Notes: generated by a model not told the origin, from the letters alone. Shown: positions 35,764 to 44,865, numbered from the stretch's first letter. The stretch: DNA of 64,000 nt from Prevotellamassilia timonensis (GCF_900106785.1 NZ_LT629841.1:181266-245265), one strand, 5' to 3'. Numbers and translations: made by a program.

Positions 35764-36933
35764 TTAATACAACAGCCCAAACCACCACAAAGGCAGTACA
35801 TTGTCGTGTCCATACTCAATGTCGTCCTTCACAACATAGGCATTCTGCAACCCTTCAATTTGGGCATTTCCCTTTTTGCGTCCGCCTATCTCAAAGCTGG
35901 CACCACCTATGCAAAAGTCTGTTTGTCTTGACGCCACAACATCTGCCACTACACGCGCCTGATTGTTGAAAAAAGTTTCACGCACATTGCCAATGTTAGC
36001 ATTTTGAGGAGCAAGGGCATATATGATGTTCGTGTTGTCAAGATACACTTTATCCACCTTGCCCAACTGTCGTATGCCAACTGTGTCATCACGTAATTGC
36101 GCCACAAGTCCGGCCTCCTCAAGTAGCGTAAGGTGTTCGGCCACCACATTACGGCTTACCCCCACCATCTCGCCAATCTTGCTCATATTGGGCTTAAAGG
36201 GTACGCTCTCAGCTATGATTGACAGCAGCCGTTTCAGCTTGTACGCCACAGCATAACTCATCATCGCAAATGCGGGTATGTCTGCATCAACCGACATACT
36301 CACAATCTGCCTGAGCTTCTCTATATATCCCGACTCCGACGCAAACGGGTAATATCCATTGTGCAAATATTCAGCAAAATAGGCCAAGGGGTGTTCTATC
36401 GCACCAACTTCAGCATTTTGCTGCAATATCTGCTCCAGTGAGTGTACTGGCACGACTATGCCATGTGCGTATTCAAGATATTCTCTGAACGACAGTCCTT
36501 GCATGTGGTACATTACCGCACGGCGGCTCAAGTCCGACACGCCCTTTCTGATGTCGAGCACCGACGAACCAGTGAACACCACGCACAAGTCCGGGTAGTA
36601 GTCGTATATCAACTTCAGTTCCTTCGACCAATCGGGATAGCGGTGTATCTCGTCTGCAAACAAATATTTGTAGCCAAGTTTCGACAGTTGTCCGGCAAAG
36701 TCGACAAGGCGGTGTGTAGTAAAATAGAAGTCCTCCATATTCACATACAACACCTTCTCCCCCTGCAATTGTTGCTTTATGCGCTGCAAAACAAGGGTTG
36801 TTTTGCCTACACCTCGAGGGCCGGTCAAACCTATCATGCGGTTGCTCCAGTCTATCTTGTTGTACATATAGCGGCGAAATTGTACCGGTGTGCGCGCCAC
36901 TATGTTGTTATGTCGTTGAATTAGCTGCTCCAT
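35764..36933 (-). CDS. AAA-family ATP-binding protein with winged-helix C-terminal part
   Basis: A 389-residue ATPase. Walker A is GPRGVGKTT (residues 38-46), Walker B YLFADEIH (near 93), and FTGSSVLDIRKG near 122 is the sensor stretch, as in the AAA_14 group. Residues 240-300 look like a winged helix (NMSKIGEMVGVSRNVVAEHLTLLEEAGLVAQLRDD). The end (FCIGGASFEIGGRKKGNAQIEGL) is a PD-(D/E)XK-like strand region as in DUF4143 relatives. It is a distant relative of the ATPase at 13961. Role unknown; transcribed away from rpoN. The 3' end faces a repeat-rich gap. Confidence 0.82.
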   Translation of the reverse strand: MEQLIQRHNNIVARTPVQFRRYMYNKIDWSNRMIGLTGPRGVGKTTLVLQRIKQQLQGEKVLYVNMEDFYFTTHRLVDFAGQLSKLGYKYLFADEIHRYPDWSKELKLIYDYYPDLCVVFTGSSVLDIRKGVSDLSRRAVMYHMQGLSFREYLEYAHGIVVPVHSLEQILQQNAEVGAIEHPLAYFAEYLHNGYYPFASESGYIEKLRQIVSMSVDADIPAFAMMSYAVAYKLKRLLSIIAESVPFKPNMSKIGEMVGVSRNVVAEHLTLLEEAGLVAQLRDDTVGIRQLGKVDKVYLDNTNIIYALAPQNANIGNVRETFFNNQARVVADVVASRQTDFCIGGASFEIGGRKKGNAQIEGLQNAYVVKDDIEYGHDNVLPLWWFGLLY

Positions 36934-36951
36934 ATCTCAAGTCATTTTATG

Positions 36952-36959
36952 CAAATGTA
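36952..36959 (-). promoter_or_regulatory. -7 box of the AAA ATPase promoter
   Basis: On the minus strand the bases read TACATTTG, fitting TAnnTTTG, 19 bases before the start at 36933. Confidence 0.5.
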
Positions 36960-36964
36960 CTAAA

Positions 36965-37017
36965 ATTGCACTGACTCGGTGCAAATTTGGCCGCAAATTG
37001 CACCGAGTTAGTGCAAT
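36965..37017. repeat. Inverted repeat of TGCACTNACTCGGTGCA type between the ATPase and rpoN
   Basis: Arms 36965-36988 and 36995-37017 are nearly perfect reverse complements (TTGCACTGACTCGGTGCAAA versus AATTGCACCGAGTTAGTGCA). A third half, TGCACTGAGTTAGTGCAAA, lies at 37031-37049. It sits between the diverging ATPase and rpoN promoters, so it may be an operator or a decayed promoter unit. Confidence 0.6.
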
Positions 37018-37051
37018 TATTGGCAAAATTTGCACTGAGTTAGTGCAAATT

Positions 37052-37257
37052 GCGCTCGGTTTGCAGTACAATTAGATAAAGTACGCGCCACCTACGCGGC
37101 ACCTCGGCAATGAAAAGGAAAAAGATTGCATCGTTTTTCCTTTTCATTGCGCTCGGTTTGCAGTACCTTTGAATAAGCTACGCGGCACCTCGGCAATGAA
37201 AAGGAAAAAGATTGCATCGTTTTTCCTTTCCATTGCGCTCGGTTTGCAGTACCTTTG
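37052..37257 (+). repeat. Tandem promoter array before rpoN
   Basis: Units begin at 37052 (decayed), 37149 and 37235, the last two with an 86-bp period. Each holds GCGCTCGGTTTGCAG; units 2 and 3 then have the -7 box TACCTTTG (37164-37171, 37250-37257). Between them lies AAGCTACGCGGCACCTC and a hairpin (AATGAAAAGGAAAAA with TTTTTCCTTTTCATT). The third box is about 23 bases before the rpoN ATG at 37280. Confidence 0.85.
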
Positions 37258-37279
37258 TAGCATAAAACAGACGTTACCT

Positions 37280-38803
37280 ATGGCACAACGATTAGAACAA
37301 ACACAGGCGGCTGTGCAAACACAGCAGTTGGCATCGCTACAAGTGGCGGTGGCCAAACTTGTGGAGCTGCCCGTAACCGAACTGGCCGCACGGGTGAGAG
37401 ATGAAATGGTGGACAACGCCGCACTCGAGGAGAAGGACGGCGAGGACTATCCTACACACGACGAGGCCGATAATACTGACAATAACGATAACAACGAGGA
37501 GAACGACAAGGACGCTGAGGCCGACGAGGCAAATGCCTATGAGGAGAGCGAGGACTACGGACGCGAGGCTGACGCTATGGGCGACTACTTCTCGGCCGAC
37601 GATGTGCCTGACTACCTGCAACAACGCGCCGACGAGGAACGCGACCGCAAAGAGATGCAGTACTCAGGACAGACCTCATTCTACGAGGACTTGCAGCAGC
37701 AAATCAGTGAGCACAACCTTACCGAACACGAACAGGAGGTGATGGAATATGTCATTGGCTCGCTCGACGAGGACGGCTTTTTGCGGAAGGACCTTGATGC
37801 GCTGGCCGACGAGTTGGCCATTTACCACAATATAAACACCGACCGCCACGAACTTGAACGCTTGCTCGGCATTTTGCAACAGTTTGAGCCGCGAGGCATC
37901 GGTGCACGCTCGCTGCAGGAGTGCTTGCACATACAACTGACTGACCCCGAGCGCCGCACGCCTTACACCAAACTGGCGCTGGAGGTGGTTGACCGCTGCT
38001 TTAAGGACTTTGTGGGGCGCCACTGGAACGTGGTTAAGCAGCGCCTTGGCATGGACGATGACACCTTTGCCCATGTGCGCCACTTGCTCGTTCACCTCAA
38101 TCCGCGTCCGGGCAGTGCCCTTAACGACTCTACCGCACCAAGTGCCCCAACGGTGGTGCCCGACTTCTATGTCAGGGTTGACGACGAAGGACGCGTGGAG
38201 GTGGGCATGAACAATGGCGATGTGCCCGAACTGAGGGTGAGCCAGGCTTTCCGCGACAGCATCAAGCAGTATGGCGGCAACAAGACGAAACTGTCGCGCG
38301 AGCAACGCGACGCTTACACCTACGCCCGCCAAAAGGTGGACTCGGCCTTGTCGTTTATCAACTTGCTCACGCGACGCAAGGAGACTCTGATGTCGGTTAT
38401 GCGTGCCATTGTTGACAAGCAACACGCCTTTTTTGTGAACGATGATGACGAGAACGACTTGGTGCCGCTCACGCTGAAGGAAATTGCCGAAATGGCACGG
38501 GTGGACATTTCGACCGTGTCGCGCGTGACGAACAGCAAATATGTGCAGACTATGTACGGCACTTACCCGCTCAAGTTTTTCTTCTCGTCACAGTTCACCA
38601 CAAGCGATGGCGACGAACTCTCTGCCCGCAAGGTTAAGGCGGCTCTGCGCGAGCTGATTGACGGCGAGGACAAGCGTCACCCGCTGAGCGACGAGGCGCT
38701 GGCCGCCAAGCTCAAGGAGGCTGGCTACAATGTGGCTCGCCGCACTGTGGCCAAATACCGCGATATGCTGGGACTGCCTACCGCACGCCTGCGCAAGGAG
38801 TGA
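37280..38803 (+). CDS. rpoN: RNA polymerase sigma-54 factor
   Basis: A 507-residue sigma-54. Region I is the Gln/Leu-rich start (MAQRLEQTQAAVQTQQLASLQVAVAKLVELP); region II is extremely acidic (about 55-115, Asn/Asp/Glu-rich). The core-binding domain runs from about 150 to 290 (LQQQISEHNLTEHEQEVMEYVIGSLDEDGFL), the HTH follows, and the RpoN box ARRTVAKYR lies near the end. It directs polymerase to -24/-12 promoters with an enhancer-binding ATPase. I chose ATG 37280 because the open frame upstream runs through the promoter repeats. The stop overlaps the start of the PAP2 gene (GTGA), so the two are coupled. Confidence 0.95.
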   Translation: MAQRLEQTQAAVQTQQLASLQVAVAKLVELPVTELAARVRDEMVDNAALEEKDGEDYPTHDEADNTDNNDNNEENDKDAEADEANAYEESEDYGREADAMGDYFSADDVPDYLQQRADEERDRKEMQYSGQTSFYEDLQQQISEHNLTEHEQEVMEYVIGSLDEDGFLRKDLDALADELAIYHNINTDRHELERLLGILQQFEPRGIGARSLQECLHIQLTDPERRTPYTKLALEVVDRCFKDFVGRHWNVVKQRLGMDDDTFAHVRHLLVHLNPRPGSALNDSTAPSAPTVVPDFYVRVDDEGRVEVGMNNGDVPELRVSQAFRDSIKQYGGNKTKLSREQRDAYTYARQKVDSALSFINLLTRRKETLMSVMRAIVDKQHAFFVNDDDENDLVPLTLKEIAEMARVDISTVSRVTNSKYVQTMYGTYPLKFFFSSQFTTSDGDELSARKVKAALRELIDGEDKRHPLSDEALAAKLKEAGYNVARRTVAKYRDMLGLPTARLRKE

Positions 38804-39549
38804 ACGGGGCAGGGGGGGAACAGGTTACCCCTAATCAATCAACACAAAACAGATACATCTTGGACAATACTGACATACATAACGAATCAAGCGCCCACAC
38901 GGCGCACAATCTGCGTGAGAAGGCCAGCGGGGTGAGCAGCGAACTGATAGTGCTCACTGCCCACGTTGTGTCGTCGCTCTACTCGCCGTTTTACCTGCCG
39001 GTAGTGGCCTTTGTGGTGCTGTTCTTGTTCAGCTACCTGAACATGCTGCCCATGCAGACAAAGGTGATACTTACACTGATTGTATACTTCTTTACGATAC
39101 TGCTGCCCCATGTGGCCATATACTGCTACCGCAAGCTGAATGGGTGGACACGGCACCAAATGAGCCGCCGCGAACGCCGTTATGTGCCTTACGTGCTGAG
39201 CATTGTGAGCTATGGTGCACTGCTCTACCTGCTCTACGGCATTCACATGCCACGCTTTGCGTTGGGGGTGATTGGCGGCGCGCTGGTCATACAGGTGGTG
39301 TGCGCCATTGTTAACAACTTTATCAAAATCAGCACACACGCTGCCGCCTCGGGGGGTGTGGTGGGGGCACTGATAGCCTTTTCGTTCATCTTTGCCTTCG
39401 ACCCCACATGGTGGGTGTGCCTCACCACGCTGCTCTGCGGCATGGTGTGCTCGGCACGCCTCATTCTGCGACAGCACACCTACGCCGAAATAGGGTGGGG
39501 CGTACTGGTTGGCGTGGTGAGCGGATTTGTCAGCATTTTGCTGATATGA
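38800..39549 (+). CDS. PAP2-family membrane phosphatase-like protein
   Basis: A membrane protein of up to 249 residues with five or six hydrophobic helices (about 62-80, 86-108, 128-146, 151-168, 183-200, 228-247). The pairs KISTHAAASGGVVGAL and ARLILRQHTYAEIGWGVLVG resemble PAP2 motifs 2 and 3 (S-x-x-x-GH and SR...H...D), but motif 3's Asp is Glu and motif 2's GH is HAA, so activity is uncertain. Such proteins often remove phosphate from prenyl or lipid pyrophosphates. The start is uncertain: GTG 38800 gives a polar 45-residue lead that may not be translated. Confidence 0.7.
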   Translation: MNGAGGEQVTPNQSTQNRYILDNTDIHNESSAHTAHNLREKASGVSSELIVLTAHVVSSLYSPFYLPVVAFVVLFLFSYLNMLPMQTKVILTLIVYFFTILLPHVAIYCYRKLNGWTRHQMSRRERRYVPYVLSIVSYGALLYLLYGIHMPRFALGVIGGALVIQVVCAIVNNFIKISTHAAASGGVVGALIAFSFIFAFDPTWWVCLTTLLCGMVCSARLILRQHTYAEIGWGVLVGVVSGFVSILLI

Positions 39550-39623
39550 ATGGTTGACAGGTTAACGAGTTGACAGGTTAACCACGCCCTCATATATAGA
39601 CTTCAAACTCTACAAATATAATT

Positions 39624-40130
39624 ATGACACCAATTATTAGCATTATCATGGGCAGCACAAGCGACCTGCCCGTTATGGAGAAGGCTGCCAAGTTTCTTGA
39701 AGAGATGCAAGTGCCTTTCGAAATGAATGCCCTCTCGGCACACCGCACACCTGCCGAGGTGGAGGACTTTGCACATGGTGCACAAGCACGCGGCCTGCGT
39801 GTGATCATTGCCGGTGCCGGCATGGCTGCTGCACTGCCTGGCGTGATTGCCGCCAGCACTACGCTGCCCGTTATAGGTGTACCCATCAAGGGCATGCTCG
39901 ACGGACTGGACGCCATGCTCTCTATCATACAGATGCCTCCCGGCATTCCCGTAGCCACTGTTGGCGTGAACGGTGCACAGAATGCGGCTATCCTGGCTGT
40001 TGAAATGCTGGCACTCTCCGACGAGACTCTGGCCAAACGCCTGGCTGACTATAAAGAGGGCCTGAAGCAGAAGATTGTGAAGGCCAACGCCGACCTGCAC
40101 GAGGTGAAATATCAATTCAAAACAAACTAA
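39624..40130 (+). CDS. purE: N5-carboxyaminoimidazole ribonucleotide mutase
   Basis: A 168-residue PurE, which converts N5-CAIR to CAIR in purine biosynthesis. The class-I signature is visible: IIMGSTSDLPVMEKA, then NALSAHRTPAEV, IAGAGMAAALPGVIAAST, GVPIKGMLDGLDAMLSIIQMPPGIPVATVGV. The catalytic His is in SAHRTP. Length is normal. It is separated from ispG by 13 bases and so probably co-transcribed. Repeats of GTTAAC type lie just upstream (39552-39590). Confidence 0.95.
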   Translation: MTPIISIIMGSTSDLPVMEKAAKFLEEMQVPFEMNALSAHRTPAEVEDFAHGAQARGLRVIIAGAGMAAALPGVIAASTTLPVIGVPIKGMLDGLDAMLSIIQMPPGIPVATVGVNGAQNAAILAVEMLALSDETLAKRLADYKEGLKQKIVKANADLHEVKYQFKTN

Positions 40131-40143
40131 GCTTACTACATAA

Positions 40144-42012
40144 GTGTCGATATTCAACTATAATCCGCGAATGAGCCACGAGGTGGTGATTGGCAACCGG
40201 CCACTCGGCGGCAATAATCCGCTGCGCATACAGAGCATGACCACCACTGCCACCACCGACACCGAGGGTTGCGTGAAGCAGTGTATGGCCATATTCGACG
40301 CTGGGGCCGACTATGTGCGACTGACTACACAGGGCACACGCGAGGCCGAGAACCTGCGCCACATCAAAGACGAACTGCTGAAGCGCGGCTACGACCGCCC
40401 GCTGGTGGCCGACGTGCACTTCAACCCCAATGTGGCCGATGTGGCGGCTGCCATTGTGGAGAAGGTGCGCATCAATCCGGGTAACTATGTGGACCCGGCA
40501 CGACAGTTCAAACACCTGGAATACACCGACGAGGAGTATGCCGCCGAACTGGCACGACTTGAAGAGCGGTTTACCAAACTGCTCAACATCTGTAAGGCGC
40601 ACCACACGGCTCTGCGCATTGGCGTGAACCACGGCTCGCTCTCCGACCGCATCATGTGCCGCTACGGCGACACGCCGGCGGGCATTGTGGAGAGCTGCAT
40701 GGAGTTTCTGCGTGTGTGTGTGAAGGAGGGATTCAAGGACGTGGCTGTGTCTATCAAGGCATCTAACACGCAAGTGATGGTGCGCTCGGTGCGCCTGCTG
40801 TGCAGCGTGATGCGCATGGAGCACATGGACTTTCCGCTGCACCTTGGCGTGACCGAGGCCGGCGAGGGCGAGGACGGACGCATAAAGAGTGCCGTGGGCA
40901 TTGGCGCACTGCTGGCCGACGGCATTGGCGACACGCTGCGCGTAAGCTTGAGCGAGGCTCCCGAGGTGGAGGTGCCTGTGGCCTACAAACTGGCCGAATA
41001 TGTGGTGCGACGCGCCGGACACCCCGAAATTCCCGGAAAGGAGGCCCCGCAGTTCAACTACGAAAATCCTTCGCGCCGCCGTACCACTGCGGTTGGCAAC
41101 ATAGGTGGCGACAATGTGCCGGTGGTCATATCCACACGCCTCAACAACGAGACGTACACGGCTACCAACGGCCAGCCCACGCCCGACTACATTTATGTGG
41201 GGCGCAGCCTGCCCGGCAAGGACAAACGCATGGCTGGCACGGGCTATTTGGTGGACGCTGACTTGTGGCAGGGCGAGGTGGGCACTTATCCCGTGTTTAC
41301 GAAACGCTACCTCATGGCCATGCCTGCGTGCAGGGCAAGCATCAAGTTCTTGTTCCTCACTTACCTCGACCTTGACGACGAGGTGAAGGCGCTGCTGCGC
41401 ACCGTGCCCGGGGTGGTTATCATAGCACAAAGCAACCACCAGAACCGCTTGGGCGAGCAACGCGCACTGGTGCACGAACTGTGGTGTGAGGAACTGCGCA
41501 CCCCGGTGGTGTTCTTTGAGCAATACCGCATGGGCGAGGGCGACAAGGAGAATTTCCAGCTTTACGCTGCTGCCGACATGGGCGCACTGATGTTTGACGG
41601 GCTGACCGACGGCATCATGCTGTTCAACCAGAAGCCTGAGGGTCAGCGCCCGCTGCCGCTCGAGGTGCAGGACGCCACAGCCTTTGCCATACTGCAGGCT
41701 GCCCGCTTGCGCACTACCAAGACGGAGTATATCAGCTGCCCTGGCTGCGGCCGCACGCTCTACGACCTACCAGGCACCATTGCCCGCATCAAGGCTGCCA
41801 CAGCGCATCTCAAGGGCCTTAAAATAGGCATTATGGGCTGCATAGTGAATGGCCCAGGCGAGATGGCCGATGCCGACTATGGCTATGTGGGCGCCGCACG
41901 CGGCAAGGTGAGCCTTTACCGAGGCAAGGTGTGTGTTGAAAAGAACATACCAACCGACGAGGCCGTTGACAAGCTGCTCGAACTGATTGAAAAGGACCGC
42001 AGCAACTCTTAA
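40144..42012 (+). CDS. ispG: 4-hydroxy-3-methylbut-2-enyl diphosphate synthase (long form)
   Basis: A 622-residue IspG (GcpE), which converts MEcPP to HMBPP in the non-mevalonate isoprenoid pathway. The TIM-barrel opens with GGNNPLRIQSMTTT, and the Fe-S domain carries SCPGCGRTLYDL and MGCIVNGPGEMADADYG with three cysteine ligands. An inserted middle domain (about residues 275-500) is present, as in Bacteroidota, Chlamydiae and plants; Escherichia coli IspG (about 370) lacks it. Start is GTG. It follows purE closely, an unrelated pathway, so the pair is likely a shared transcript only. Confidence 0.95.
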   Translation: MSIFNYNPRMSHEVVIGNRPLGGNNPLRIQSMTTTATTDTEGCVKQCMAIFDAGADYVRLTTQGTREAENLRHIKDELLKRGYDRPLVADVHFNPNVADVAAAIVEKVRINPGNYVDPARQFKHLEYTDEEYAAELARLEERFTKLLNICKAHHTALRIGVNHGSLSDRIMCRYGDTPAGIVESCMEFLRVCVKEGFKDVAVSIKASNTQVMVRSVRLLCSVMRMEHMDFPLHLGVTEAGEGEDGRIKSAVGIGALLADGIGDTLRVSLSEAPEVEVPVAYKLAEYVVRRAGHPEIPGKEAPQFNYENPSRRRTTAVGNIGGDNVPVVISTRLNNETYTATNGQPTPDYIYVGRSLPGKDKRMAGTGYLVDADLWQGEVGTYPVFTKRYLMAMPACRASIKFLFLTYLDLDDEVKALLRTVPGVVIIAQSNHQNRLGEQRALVHELWCEELRTPVVFFEQYRMGEGDKENFQLYAAADMGALMFDGLTDGIMLFNQKPEGQRPLPLEVQDATAFAILQAARLRTTKTEYISCPGCGRTLYDLPGTIARIKAATAHLKGLKIGIMGCIVNGPGEMADADYGYVGAARGKVSLYRGKVCVEKNIPTDEAVDKLLELIEKDRSNS

Positions 42013-42045
42013 CCGGTTCTTGGCTATAGGCTATGCTGCCTGTTA

Positions 42046-42513
42046 AAACGTGAACAGGCGAACGTTCTCAAGTACAAAACACAAGCACCCAACGCTAGCA
42101 TCAAACGCTAACTCTAATGGGGGCGACGCGTCTCGCGTCGGGGAAGTGCCATGTTCATACACTTAATAAAGGCTCACAGACAGTGCTAATTACACGCTTG
42201 TTTGTGAGCCTTTGCTTTCATTTCCGACGCGGGACGCGTCGCCCCCATTAGAGCTTGCGTTGGGTGGTAGCGTTGGGGGTGCATTTGGTGCTAGAAGAAA
42301 CGCAAGCACTAATGGGGGCGACGCGTCTCGCGTCGGGAAAGTGCCATGTTCATACACTTAATAAAGGCTCACAGACAATGCCAATTACACGCTTGTCTGT
42401 GAGCCTTTGATTTCATTTCCGACGCGGGACGCGTCGCCCCCATTAGAGCTTGCGTTTAGTGGTAGCGTTGGGTGCTTGAGTTTTGTGCTTGAGTCCGTTC
42501 GATGTTTACGTTT
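42046..42513. repeat. Double 13-bp-unit / GACGCG element with terminal inverted repeats
   Basis: Two core copies in tandem (42115-42250 and 42310-42444). Each has TAATGGGGGCGACGCG, the mini-hairpin CGACGCG-TCT-CGCGTCG, an inner AGGCTCACAGACA hairpin, and the mirrored CGCCCCCATTA. They are joined and flanked by in-phase 13-bp units (AAGCACCCAACGC and so on). The ends are inverted repeats: left AAACGTGAACAGGCGAACG... and right (reverse complement) AAACGTAAACATCGAACGG..., together about 50 bp. The two internal halves are almost identical, so one is a recent duplicate. It lies between ispG and the nucleoside kinase. Confidence 0.9.
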
Positions 42514-42561
42514 CACCAGAGACAAGTACACTATGACGCGTTTAACCCGTCAACCTATACG

Positions 42562-44235
42562 TTAATACTTGAACGTGCTGCCGCCCAGGAACTCGCGCAA
42601 CAACGAGGTTGGGGGCAAACCACGTATGGAAATAGGTTTGAGGTAACTCAGAAATTTGCGCAAGCGGTATGCCTCAGAGTATTCGGGAGCCGACTCGGGC
42701 ACCTCTTCAAGCAAGGGGAGCGCCTGGTCGCGCAAGGCCGCAAATTCAAAGAGCAATGCCGTGTTCATCATTTCGTCGGCCTGCTCCTGGAAGGGGAATA
42801 TCCAACGCTCCTCGCCACGGCGCACCGAGGGCCATTGCGCAATAGTCTCCTGTGCCGAACGCGCACGATACTTGTGATCGCGCACAATGCGGCGCAGCAA
42901 ACGGTTGTCGGTGGTAGGTATGTAGTTGTGGTCGTCGAGCAATATGGTGGTCAGGGCCGAGGCATATATCTTGAACTTGTGCTTGTCGGCCACACCCTCT
43001 GTCAACCGCGGATTAAGGGCATGAATGCCCTCGAGTATCAGTATGTCGTGCTCGTCAAGGTGGTAATGGTGGCCGCTGGGCGCACTCTTGCCCGAAGCAA
43101 AGTCGTAGCGTGGTGTTTCCACCTCCTCGCCATGTATGAGGGCATTTATCTGCTCGGTGAGCAAGGGTATGTTCATGGCGTCAATGTGCTCAAAGTCGTA
43201 ATTGCCATCGGCATCGCGCGGCGTGTTGACACGGTCGACAAAGTAGTCGTCGGTAGATATGGGCAACGGGCGAAGGCCACAAGCCATAAGCTGCACGCTG
43301 AGGCGCTTGCTGAAGGTGGTCTTGCCACTCGACGATGGGCCGGCTATGAGTATCACCTTGAGTTCGGGGTTGGCAGCTATGCGGTCGGCCAAGTGGGCAA
43401 TTTTCTTCTCCTGCAGAGCCTCGCTCACGTTGATAAGGTTGTTGGTGTAACCATGGCTGCAAGCATCGTTGAACTCGCCGATGGTGGTCACACCCAATAT
43501 CTCGTTCCAGCGGTGCTGCTCACTGAACACTTCAAACATTTTGGGTTGTTCAACCATGGGGCGTAGTTGTGAGGGATTTTCAGGGTCGGGTATGCGCAAC
43601 AGCAAGCCGTCGCCATAGAGCGCCAGGTCGAACAAATAGATTTGCGAGGTTTTGATGAGCAACGAACCATAAAAGTAGTCGGCCGTGTCGTCAAGGGTGT
43701 AGTAGGTGGTGTAGAGCTTGCCCACACTCTCAAGCAGTTTGGCTTTGCTCTCAAGCCCGTCGGCACGGAAGCGCGCCACAGCCTGCTCGGTAGGACAGGT
43801 TATGCGGTGAAATGGTATGTCGGCCGCCACTATCTGCGCCATGCGCTGCTTGAGCTGGTCTACCACCATTTGCGACACCACACCGTCGTTCGAACCCGTA
43901 ATGAGGCGGCAATAGTAGCCATTCGACACGGGGGTTTCGATGCGCAAACGGGCCGAAGGACCATAAATGTCGCGCACCGCCTTGTAAAGCACAAAGAACA
44001 GTGAACGCGTGTAGGTGCGCAAGCCCGACGATGAGGTGATGTCGAGGAACTCCACATCTTTGTCGGTAAAAAACGTGAAGTGCAGGCCCTCAACCTTATT
44101 GTTTACCTTGGCACTGGTCGGGCCGTAGGGCATGTTAAGGTCGAGCATTTCATACACCTCTTCAAGATTAAAGCCTATGGGCACCTTGTGTGTGCGCCCC
44201 GTGTTTTTGCAACGTATGGTTATATTCTTGCTCAT
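42562..44235 (-). CDS. Nucleoside (uridine) kinase fused to TGS/tRNA-synthetase-like domains
   Basis: A 557-residue protein. Residues 1-70 are a TGS-type ubiquitin-like domain (ITIRCKNTGRTHKVPIGFNLEEVYEML); residues about 80-210 resemble the ThrRS second additional domain (HRITCPTEQAVARF); residues about 290-500 are a uridine-kinase/PRK P-loop domain with Walker A GPSSSGKTT and ISTDDYFVDR. The fusion is typical of Bacteroidota, Firmicutes and Thermotoga 'nucleoside kinase' proteins. It phosphorylates uridine/cytidine, by family. The N-terminal domains may bind nucleic acid or metabolite (inferred). Transcribed toward the double repeat element. Confidence 0.9.
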   Translation of the reverse strand: MSKNITIRCKNTGRTHKVPIGFNLEEVYEMLDLNMPYGPTSAKVNNKVEGLHFTFFTDKDVEFLDITSSSGLRTYTRSLFFVLYKAVRDIYGPSARLRIETPVSNGYYCRLITGSNDGVVSQMVVDQLKQRMAQIVAADIPFHRITCPTEQAVARFRADGLESKAKLLESVGKLYTTYYTLDDTADYFYGSLLIKTSQIYLFDLALYGDGLLLRIPDPENPSQLRPMVEQPKMFEVFSEQHRWNEILGVTTIGEFNDACSHGYTNNLINVSEALQEKKIAHLADRIAANPELKVILIAGPSSSGKTTFSKRLSVQLMACGLRPLPISTDDYFVDRVNTPRDADGNYDFEHIDAMNIPLLTEQINALIHGEEVETPRYDFASGKSAPSGHHYHLDEHDILILEGIHALNPRLTEGVADKHKFKIYASALTTILLDDHNYIPTTDNRLLRRIVRDHKYRARSAQETIAQWPSVRRGEERWIFPFQEQADEMMNTALLFEFAALRDQALPLLEEVPESAPEYSEAYRLRKFLSYLKPISIRGLPPTSLLREFLGGSTFKY

Positions 44236-44475
44236 GTTTGTACTATTTTTAGTGTGGAGAGAGGAGGGCTATACATTAGCATCAAGAGAGCGGCAGACCA
44301 CTCCTGCGGCCCACACAGCCACCACCATGCAGCAGCCCGTCTTATCAACGCTCAAATATACACTTATTTGCCCAAAATACCCTTTGCAAATGTGTGAAAT
44401 TAGCTTGCAATGTTACACTTTAGGACATAAATGCCGCAATATCAGCACATTACGCACAATTATCGGCCGAAACAC

Positions 44476-44506
44476 TTGGAGCTTTTGAGAATAGTTGCTA
44501 CCTTTG
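44476..44506 (+). promoter_or_regulatory. Promoter of rpsO
   Basis: TTG (44476-44478), a 20-base spacer, TACCTTTG (44499-44506). The leader to ATG 44596 is about 85 bases. The rest of the 360-base gap between the kinase and rpsO shows no gene. Confidence 0.7.
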
Positions 44507-44595
44507 CAGCCGCTATGTGTAAAGCAGCTGCGCGCAACCTTGCGCACAATGCCACACAGAGCATTATTACATTCATATCTCATAATTCATACACA

Positions 44596-44865
44596 ATGTA
44601 CTTAGATTCTGAAAAGAAGAAAGAGATCTTTGGCAAGTACGGACAGTCTAATTCGGACACTGGTTCAGTAGAGAGCCAGGTGGCCTTGTTTTCTTACCGT
44701 ATTGCCCACTTGACGGAGCACATGAAGCAGAACCGTAAAGATCATACGACTGAACGCTCACTCGTTAAGATGGTAGGTAAGCGCCGCGCGCTCCTCAACT
44801 ACCTGAAGCGCAAGGACATCGAGCGTTACCGTGCTATCGTTAAGAACCTCGGCTTGCGTAAGTAA
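44596..44865 (+). CDS. rpsO: 30S ribosomal protein S15
   Basis: An 89-residue S15 of normal length: FGKYGQSNSDTGSVESQVALFSYRIAHLTEHMKQNRKDHTTERSLVKMVGKRRALLNYLKRKDIERY is the standard four-helix body, with the GSVESQV and RRALLNYL rRNA-binding motifs. I chose ATG 44596; the frame is open further up but only this start matches the family. It has its own promoter and a strong terminator. S15 commonly represses its own mRNA through its leader, but I cannot see a defined structure here. Confidence 0.97.
   Translation: MYLDSEKKKEIFGKYGQSNSDTGSVESQVALFSYRIAHLTEHMKQNRKDHTTERSLVKMVGKRRALLNYLKRKDIERYRAIVKNLGLRK

Noticed and set aside
42502-43566. 354-codon open frame on the plus strand
   Set aside because: Opposite the nucleoside kinase, whose domains are clear; the plus-strand translation has no family match I recognise.
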